Assembly: GCA_031556065.1 (NCBI GenBank)
Contig: JAVBTR010000058.1
Location: 1-9,408, forward strand
Reading direction: 5' to 3'
DNA length: 9,408 bases
Source: JAVBTR01 sp031556065
Lineage (GTDB): Bacteria; Bacillota; Clostridia; Christensenellales; Aristaeellaceae
How positions within the stretch are numbered: position 1 is the stretch's first letter; each line of letters opens with the position of its first letter. A model generated the notes under the pieces. That model did no database searches. It saw only the letters and a list, made by a program, of their open reading frames with translations, and was not told the origin of the DNA. Positions 5,578 through 9,408 of this stretch are shown piece by piece. The position numbers and the translations under genes are program-made.

Positions 5578-6171
5578 ATGGATACCTTATCAGCTATCAA
5601 CACCAGAAGAAGCATTCGCAAGTTTACAGACAAGCCCGTTCCCCGTCAACTGATCGAACAGATATTACAGGCGGGTATTGAGGCCCCTTCCGCGAAAAAC
5701 CGTCAGCCATGGCGGTTTGTTGTGGCGACCCGTGAAGGAAAGCAAGTCGCGATGATTGCCGCCATGCGCTCGGGCCTTGAGTGGATGGATCAAAATGGCG
5801 GCTTCGATCCGGCACTTATGAAAGGCGCGTGGTATACCCTTGGTATAATGGAAAAAGCACCGGTGACCATTTTTGTTCTGAATCCGGACGGCACTTCGCC
5901 TTTTACAGGGCTTGAACCCTTTGGGGAGCGGTTCATGGAAATGGCAAACATGCAGTCTCTAGGCGCGTGCATTGAAAACATGTGCTTGGCCGCAACGGAT
6001 TTGGGGCTTGGAAGTTTATGGATTTGCGACGTTTTTCAAGCGTATGATTCATTGGTTCGGTGGCTTCAAACAGAGGATCAACTGGTTGCTGCGTTGAGCA
6101 TAGGCTATAAAGATGAATCTCCCTATGCAAGACCCAGAAAAGCCCTTGAGGATATTACGACATGGCGCTGA
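5578..6171 (+). CDS. Nitroreductase-family FMN oxidoreductase
   Basis: 197-aa protein of the NAD(P)H:FMN nitroreductase fold. The FMN-phosphate-binding start is TRRSIRKF (9-16), followed by EAPSAKNRQPWRF (35-47), the second FMN-contacting segment typical of the family. A glycine-rich LGLGSLWICD (142-151) and a C-terminal GYKDE and ARPRK segment (176-188) complete the pattern. The length is typical of compact single-domain members, which usually act as homodimers in the cytosol. The substrate (nitroaromatics, quinones, flavin) cannot be told. ATG at 5578 follows AGGAGG (5566-5571) by 6 nt; an open extension upstream lies over the small peptide gene and is not used. It is the last gene of the group with the membrane protein. 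Confidence 0.92.
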   Translation: MDTLSAINTRRSIRKFTDKPVPRQLIEQILQAGIEAPSAKNRQPWRFVVATREGKQVAMIAAMRSGLEWMDQNGGFDPALMKGAWYTLGIMEKAPVTIFVLNPDGTSPFTGLEPFGERFMEMANMQSLGACIENMCLAATDLGLGSLWICDVFQAYDSLVRWLQTEDQLVAALSIGYKDESPYARPRKALEDITTWR

Positions 6172-6178
6172 TAGTGCG

Positions 6179-6227
6179 TATAATGGGTATGCATAGCTCT
6201 GGACACAGAATACTGCGAAAAAGTATT
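6179..6227 (+). promoter_or_regulatory. Weak candidate promoter and small hairpin
   Basis: In the 112-nt gap after the nitroreductase gene a TATAAT (6179-6184) occurs 8 nt after the stop, with only a poor -35 (TTACGA, 6155-6160). An AT-rich hairpin, AATACT (6209-6214) with AGTATT (6222-6227), follows and is trailed by ATCATTCTTT, a weak terminator-like arrangement. No clear signal is seen in the rest of the gap apart from the RBS. Confidence 0.3.
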
Positions 6228-6283
6228 ATCATTCTTTGAAAACGAAGCATTGCACTATTCAACAAAATAAGGGCGGTGGGGAT

Positions 6284-6505
6284 ATGAAGAAAACCATGCG
6301 GAAAGCCCTGCTGATTGTCGGGATTTTGCTTATAATAACCTTTGCTTTTGCCATTGGTTATGACTATTGTCTGGTAAAAACAAGAATGTTTGCGGTTCCA
6401 CTTGGACTTTCATTTACTATAATAATGTCTGCCATATTATTATTACTTCCTGGCATTTCATGTGTTGTCGCAGCTTATATCATGCGAAAAAAGGAATCGA
6501 TATAG
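6284..6505 (+). CDS. Small two-helix membrane protein, function unknown
   Basis: 73-aa hypothetical protein with a basic N-terminus (MKKTMRK), a first hydrophobic helix (about 8-25), a short polar turn with YDYCLVKTR (26-34), a second long hydrophobic segment (about 36-66), and a basic end (MRKKESI). Both termini are positively charged, predicting a hairpin with N- and C-termini in the cytoplasm. ATG at 6284 is preceded by a G-rich RBS (AAGGGCGGTGGGG, 6268-6280); an in-frame TTG at 6236 has no RBS. No family is recognised. It lies 29 nt before the VOC gene and may be cotranscribed with it. Base composition is AT-rich like the genes after it. Confidence 0.65.
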   Translation: MKKTMRKALLIVGILLIITFAFAIGYDYCLVKTRMFAVPLGLSFTIIMSAILLLLPGISCVVAAYIMRKKESI

Positions 6506-6534
6506 ATAATCAAAATTTATGGAGAGTGATTTGA

Positions 6535-6993
6535 ATGTACAAAGGCACCTTGATTGCGGTAAAGAACATGGAAGAAAGCAAAAAATTCTATCACGATATA
6601 CTGGGCATGAATGTGGTAGGCGATTTCGGTGCCAATGTTCAGCTGGATGGCGGATTGTTTTTGCAAACACTTGATACATGGGGCAGTTTTATCAATAACA
6701 AAGAAGTATTTCTTAAAAACAATGCGGGAGAGCTATATTTTGAAGTGACCGATATTGATGAGTTTTACAAAAAACTACAAGTAGCCAACATTGAGTATGT
6801 TCATGAGTTGCTGGAGCATAGGTGGGGGCAAAGAGTTGTTCGTTTTTATGACCCAAATCACCATATTATTGAAGTGGCCGAGGATATTTCAATGGTTGTA
6901 AAGCGTTTCTTCCATAATGGAATGACCCCAGAGCAGGTTGCACAGCGGATGGATGTTCCCCTGGATTATGTTAAGGCGTGTTTGAAACGCTAA
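6535..6993 (+). CDS. VOC-superfamily (glyoxalase/bleomycin-resistance fold) protein with helical tail
   Basis: 152-aa protein. Residues 1-118 show the paired beta-alpha-beta-beta-beta pattern of the vicinal oxygen chelate fold: GTLIAVKNMEESKKFYHDILG (4-24), a second half starting at ELYFEVTDIDEFYKKL (66-81), and the closing strand RFYDPNHHIIEVAE (103-116). Metal-dependent members carry a His in the first strand; here that position (around residue 4) is Gly, while Glu66 and Glu113 remain as possible ligands. Residues 130-152 add a short helix-turn-helix-like tail (MTPEQVAQRMDVPLDYVKAC) seen in some clostridial VOC proteins. Function could be small-molecule binding, drug sequestration or a lyase; it cannot be told. 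The RBS GGAGAG (6521-6526) supports the start. Confidence 0.85.
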   Translation: MYKGTLIAVKNMEESKKFYHDILGMNVVGDFGANVQLDGGLFLQTLDTWGSFINNKEVFLKNNAGELYFEVTDIDEFYKKLQVANIEYVHELLEHRWGQRVVRFYDPNHHIIEVAEDISMVVKRFFHNGMTPEQVAQRMDVPLDYVKACLKR

Positions 6994-7012
6994 CTTCCCG
7001 TTTTGCGGGGAG
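6994..7012 (+). promoter_or_regulatory. Intercistronic hairpin overlapping a ribosome binding site
   Basis: CTTCCCG (6994-7000) and CGGGGAG (7006-7012) form a 7-bp stem (one G-T pair) with loop TTTTG. It begins immediately after the VOC stop codon. The 3' arm contains GGGGAG, the RBS-like sequence that would serve the ATG at 7018. There is no T-run after it, so it is more likely an RNA-processing or translation-modulating hairpin than a terminator. Confidence 0.5.
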
Positions 7013-7050
7013 TTGAAATGCTCGATATATCCAATTTTGTAGGAGGCGAC

Positions 7051-7911
7051 ATGGGCACATATAAATCAGAAGCTGAACGAGCAAAATCGCTCGAATTATA
7101 TAATAAGCAACTTTTAAAGCTCGACATGCCTTTTACAGATATTTATATTGAAACCTCATTTGGAAAAACACATTTAATTGAGATTGAAAATAAAGACCGA
7201 AGTCCACTGCTTGTTTTCCATGGTGGAAATAGCACAACTGCCTATAATCTGTTGATGTGCAGATTCCTTCTTACTGACTTCCATGTATATGCGGTTGATA
7301 CGATTGGACATCCGGGAAAAAGTGCAGAGGTTTCCTTATCCCATAAAGGATATGATTATGGGAAATGGGCTGGCGAAGTAATTAGTGGCCTTGGCCACGA
7401 GAAAATGCTGTGCTTTGGTGGTTCTTTTGGAGGCGGAATATTGGCTAAGCTCATGTGCGTTGCGCCTGAGCTGGTAGAGAAGGCAGTTCTGATTGTTCCG
7501 GCAGGCATTAACAATGCATTACCAATATTGTCTCTGAAAATGATGCTTCCTTTGGTATTGTATCGTATCACGAAGAAAGAAAAATATCTTATGAAAACAG
7601 TGTTGCATATGGCTTTACATGAAGATGTTATTGATAAAGATACATTAGACATAGTAAAAGATAGTTTTGACAATGTGAAAACTAAAGTTGGTATGCCTAC
7701 AAATGTTGATCCTGGAAGGCTGTCCCAATGTACCTCACCAACACTTGTAATCGCAGGAGAAAAGGATTGCTTATTCCCCGCTAAAAAAGTGTTATCAAAA
7801 GCAAAAAAAGTGATTCCAGATTGCAAAACTTATTTGTTGAAAGATAGCGGTCATATGCACATTCTGCCACGAAATGTGCAGGAAATCATAGTTTCTTTTT
7901 TAAAACAATAA
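7051..7911 (+). CDS. Alpha/beta-fold hydrolase
   Basis: 286-aa alpha/beta hydrolase. The oxyanion segment is LLVFHGGN (53-60). The nucleophile elbow is CFGGSFGG (121-128) with Ser125 in G-x-S-x-G. The acid is Asp239 in VIAGEKD (233-239), and the catalytic His268 lies in DSGHMHI (265-271). A cap region of about residues 150-220 separates strands in the usual way. The complete triad indicates an active esterase/lipase-like or related hydrolase; the substrate is unknown. The start at 7051 is preferred because AGGAGG (7041-7046) precedes it and MGTYKSE resembles the usual beginning of such proteins. ATG at 7018, with RBS GGGGAG inside a hairpin, would add 11 residues. The coding sequence is AT-rich with many ATA/TTA codons, unlike the thi operon. 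Confidence 0.88.
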   Translation: MGTYKSEAERAKSLELYNKQLLKLDMPFTDIYIETSFGKTHLIEIENKDRSPLLVFHGGNSTTAYNLLMCRFLLTDFHVYAVDTIGHPGKSAEVSLSHKGYDYGKWAGEVISGLGHEKMLCFGGSFGGGILAKLMCVAPELVEKAVLIVPAGINNALPILSLKMMLPLVLYRITKKEKYLMKTVLHMALHEDVIDKDTLDIVKDSFDNVKTKVGMPTNVDPGRLSQCTSPTLVIAGEKDCLFPAKKVLSKAKKVIPDCKTYLLKDSGHMHILPRNVQEIIVSFLKQ

Positions 7912-7964
7912 AAGGAACAAATTCAAATTTCCAGAGATTAAATGGAAGGTTAGTAGAGGAAGGC

Positions 7965-9206
7965 GTGCTAGGGAGAACAACGGTAAAAAATATTATTAAA
8001 AATAAACCGAAAGTGGGTATGAAGGTGAAAGCGTTGAACTGCACGCCTTATGAGCTGGCAATTAAAAACATCGTCAAAAGCGAAGGTTGCTATCTATATG
8101 ACGATACGGGTAAGCGCTACATGGACTTGGAATCGGGTGTATGGTGTACCGCCATTGGGCACAATCATCCGGCGGTAAGCCGTGCAATCGCTCGGCAGCT
8201 GGGCGTGATAAGCCATGTGGGCTATCGGTATTCCTGCGATGTGGTAGAGCAGGCAGCGGAGGCGGTACTGGATGTGCTTCAACTGCCAAAGGGCAAATGC
8301 GTCTTCTTAAGCTCCGGCAGTGAAGCGGTGGAGTTTGCTGTGCAGGTGGCAAAACGAATCCAAGGGGAAGACAAGCCCTATACGCTGTATATCAAGAACC
8401 ATTTCCTATCTTCTTATGGGCAGTCTGCGCAGCGCCCACATACGGATTGGATTGGCATTGATGTTTCGCTTACCAATCCCCAATGGGAGCAGGAAGTTGA
8501 ACAGCTTCCCTTTGATCAGATCGGTACAGTTGTATTTGAGCCCGGCAATGCGTCCGGCCTTGTTAAATGTCCGCCTAAAGAGCGGATCGCAACCCTTGCT
8601 TCACGGGTCAAAGAGAATGGCGGACTCCTTGTGGTGGACGAAGTGACCACCGGCATTGGGCGGACGGGGAAATGGTTTGGTTTTGAGCATTACGGGCTGT
8701 CACCTGATATGGTTGCCTGCGGAAAGGGCATAGGAAACGGTTATCCCGTCAGTTGCATTGCCATGGGCGACGCAATAGCGGAGCGCTTGCTGGCGACCGG
8801 GTTTCGCTATGCGCAGTCACACCAAAACGATCCGTTGGGTTGTGCTGTGGTCTTAGCTGTGCTTGATGAAATCAAAAAGGATAACCTTATCGAAAACGCG
8901 GCTCAAATGGGAAGCTATTTTGCCCAACAATTACGCGATTTGTCTGGGTGTATCGACAATATTTTACAGATCAGGGGCGTTGGGCTGATGATCGCCGTCC
9001 AATTAAAGCCAAATGTGCCCATAGAGCATATTCATCAATGCTTATTGGATCATGGCTACATTCTTGGCATGAATGTGCCCAATGCAGTCCTTCGAATATA
9101 CCCGCCGCTGATGATTACCAGGCAAATGATAGATGCTTTTATCCATGATTTTATAATGGTTCTCGTTAAAAGCCAGATGCCAAAGGCGCAATTGAGCATA
9201 ACGTAA
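7965..9206 (+). CDS. Class III PLP-dependent aminotransferase (acetylornithine/ornithine aminotransferase-like), substrate unknown
   Basis: About 413 aa. Fold-type I class III aminotransferase. The N-terminal YLYDDTGKRYMDLESGVW (43-60) and GHNHPAV (65-71) are typical, as is the phosphate-binding LSSGSEAVE (115-123). The PLP-ring Asp225 lies in VVDEVTTGIGRTGK (223-236), and the Schiff-base lysine is Lys254 in ACGKGIGNGYP (251-261). QSHQNDPLGCA (284-294) and the C-terminal RIYPPLMIT (377-385) complete the core. The usual HG motif between the phosphate loop and the Asp is absent: this stretch reads IKNHFLSSYGQSA (143-155). It may mark a specialised branch. The start is uncertain: GTG at 7965 has AGAGGA (7955-7960) close by, and an ATG at 8019 would remove 18 residues with a weaker RBS. 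No companion genes reveal its pathway. Confidence 0.87.
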   Translation: MLGRTTVKNIIKNKPKVGMKVKALNCTPYELAIKNIVKSEGCYLYDDTGKRYMDLESGVWCTAIGHNHPAVSRAIARQLGVISHVGYRYSCDVVEQAAEAVLDVLQLPKGKCVFLSSGSEAVEFAVQVAKRIQGEDKPYTLYIKNHFLSSYGQSAQRPHTDWIGIDVSLTNPQWEQEVEQLPFDQIGTVVFEPGNASGLVKCPPKERIATLASRVKENGGLLVVDEVTTGIGRTGKWFGFEHYGLSPDMVACGKGIGNGYPVSCIAMGDAIAERLLATGFRYAQSHQNDPLGCAVVLAVLDEIKKDNLIENAAQMGSYFAQQLRDLSGCIDNILQIRGVGLMIAVQLKPNVPIEHIHQCLLDHGYILGMNVPNAVLRIYPPLMITRQMIDAFIHDFIMVLVKSQMPKAQLSIT

Positions 9207-9237
9207 ATCACCGAAGATGACGATAAGGAGGATAAAC

Positions 9238-9408
9238 ATGATGATGCAAGACATCCATTTAAGACCACTTGAGGATTCGGATATACCCCTGATGACAGAG
9301 TGGCTACAAAAAGAATATATCTTAAAATGGTATCACGATGCTGACGATTGGCTTGAAGAAATAAGAGCGCGGAATGATCAATTCGCGTGGATACATCATT
9401 TTATCGTG
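9238..9408 (+). CDS. GNAT-family N-acetyltransferase, N-terminal part (cut by window end)
   Basis: The frame from ATG at 9238 stays open to the last base (57 codons). The protein begins MMMQDIHLRPLEDSDIPLM and continues with TEWLQKEYILKWYHD (20-34) and WIHHFIV (51-57). The LRPL-x-x-x-D-x-P-L-M opening and the W-L...W segment are typical of the first strand and helices of RimJ/AAC(6')-like GNAT enzymes. A strong RBS AAGGAGG (9225-9231) lies 6 nt upstream; the second ATG (9241) is equally possible. Motif A and the rest lie outside the window, so the acceptor (aminoglycoside, ribosomal protein or other) cannot be judged. It starts 31 nt after the aminotransferase stop, so it may be cotranscribed. 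Confidence 0.75.
   Translation, partial: MMMQDIHLRPLEDSDIPLMTEWLQKEYILKWYHDADDWLEEIRARNDQFAWIHHFIV

Noticed and set aside
5471..5653. 60-codon ORF from ATG 5471
   Set aside because: The start is only 2 nt from the RBS and the frame runs out of frame into the nitroreductase gene; the 28-codon frame from 5478 explains the RBS better.
6236..6283. TTG start extending the 73-aa membrane protein by 16 residues
   Set aside because: No RBS upstream, and the extension is polar and unlike a membrane-protein leader; ATG 6284 follows a G-rich RBS.
1..9408. Mobile element, CRISPR, tRNA or phage genes
   Set aside because: I looked for transposase or integrase motifs, regularly spaced repeats and tRNA-like cloverleafs and saw none.

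Overview
The window reads as a chromosomal segment of a Gram-positive anaerobe, most likely a member of the Clostridia. The grounds are the strong AGGAGG-type ribosome binding sites, the TPP-riboswitch/intrinsic-terminator control typical of Firmicutes, the use of thiamin pyrophosphokinase, and the family resemblance of the proteins. Genus cannot be told from the sequence. Every recognised gene is on the + strand. I see no tRNA, rRNA, CRISPR array, transposase or prophage gene, and no gene-free stretch longer than 300 bases.

Region 1 (1-4297) is a thiamin salvage operon. It opens inside the 3' part of a TPP riboswitch aptamer (about 1-46), followed by an intrinsic terminator (69-103) and a visible alternative antiterminator. 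Six genes then follow, and each overlaps the next by 4-17 nt: tenA (thiaminase II), thiN (thiamin pyrophosphokinase), thiD (HMP/HMP-P kinase), thiM (hydroxyethylthiazole kinase), thiE (thiamin phosphate synthase) and a HAD phosphatase. Together they describe one route. TenA yields the pyrimidine HMP, ThiD makes HMP-PP, ThiM phosphorylates the thiazole, and ThiE joins the two to TMP. A phosphatase, for which the HAD enzyme is the natural candidate, removes the phosphate, and ThiN pyrophosphorylates thiamin to TPP. No thiL (TMP kinase), de novo pyrimidine or thiazole synthesis gene (thiC, thiG/H/S/F) or transporter is present here.

Region 2 (4298-6171) holds a GNAT acetyltransferase with its own promoter, then a second promoter and a three-gene group: a multi-spanning membrane protein, a 28-codon single-TM peptide with an excellent RBS, and an FMN nitroreductase. 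The two promoters share an unusual motif around the -10.

Region 3 (6172-7911) is visibly AT-richer. It carries a 73-aa membrane protein, a VOC (glyoxalase-fold) protein with a helical tail, and an alpha/beta hydrolase. A hairpin between the last two covers a ribosome binding site.

Region 4 (7912-9408) returns to higher GC. It holds a class III PLP aminotransferase of unknown substrate and the first 57 codons of a second GNAT acetyltransferase cut off by the window end. Regions 2-4 look like a string of small detoxification or modification enzymes with no single evident pathway.
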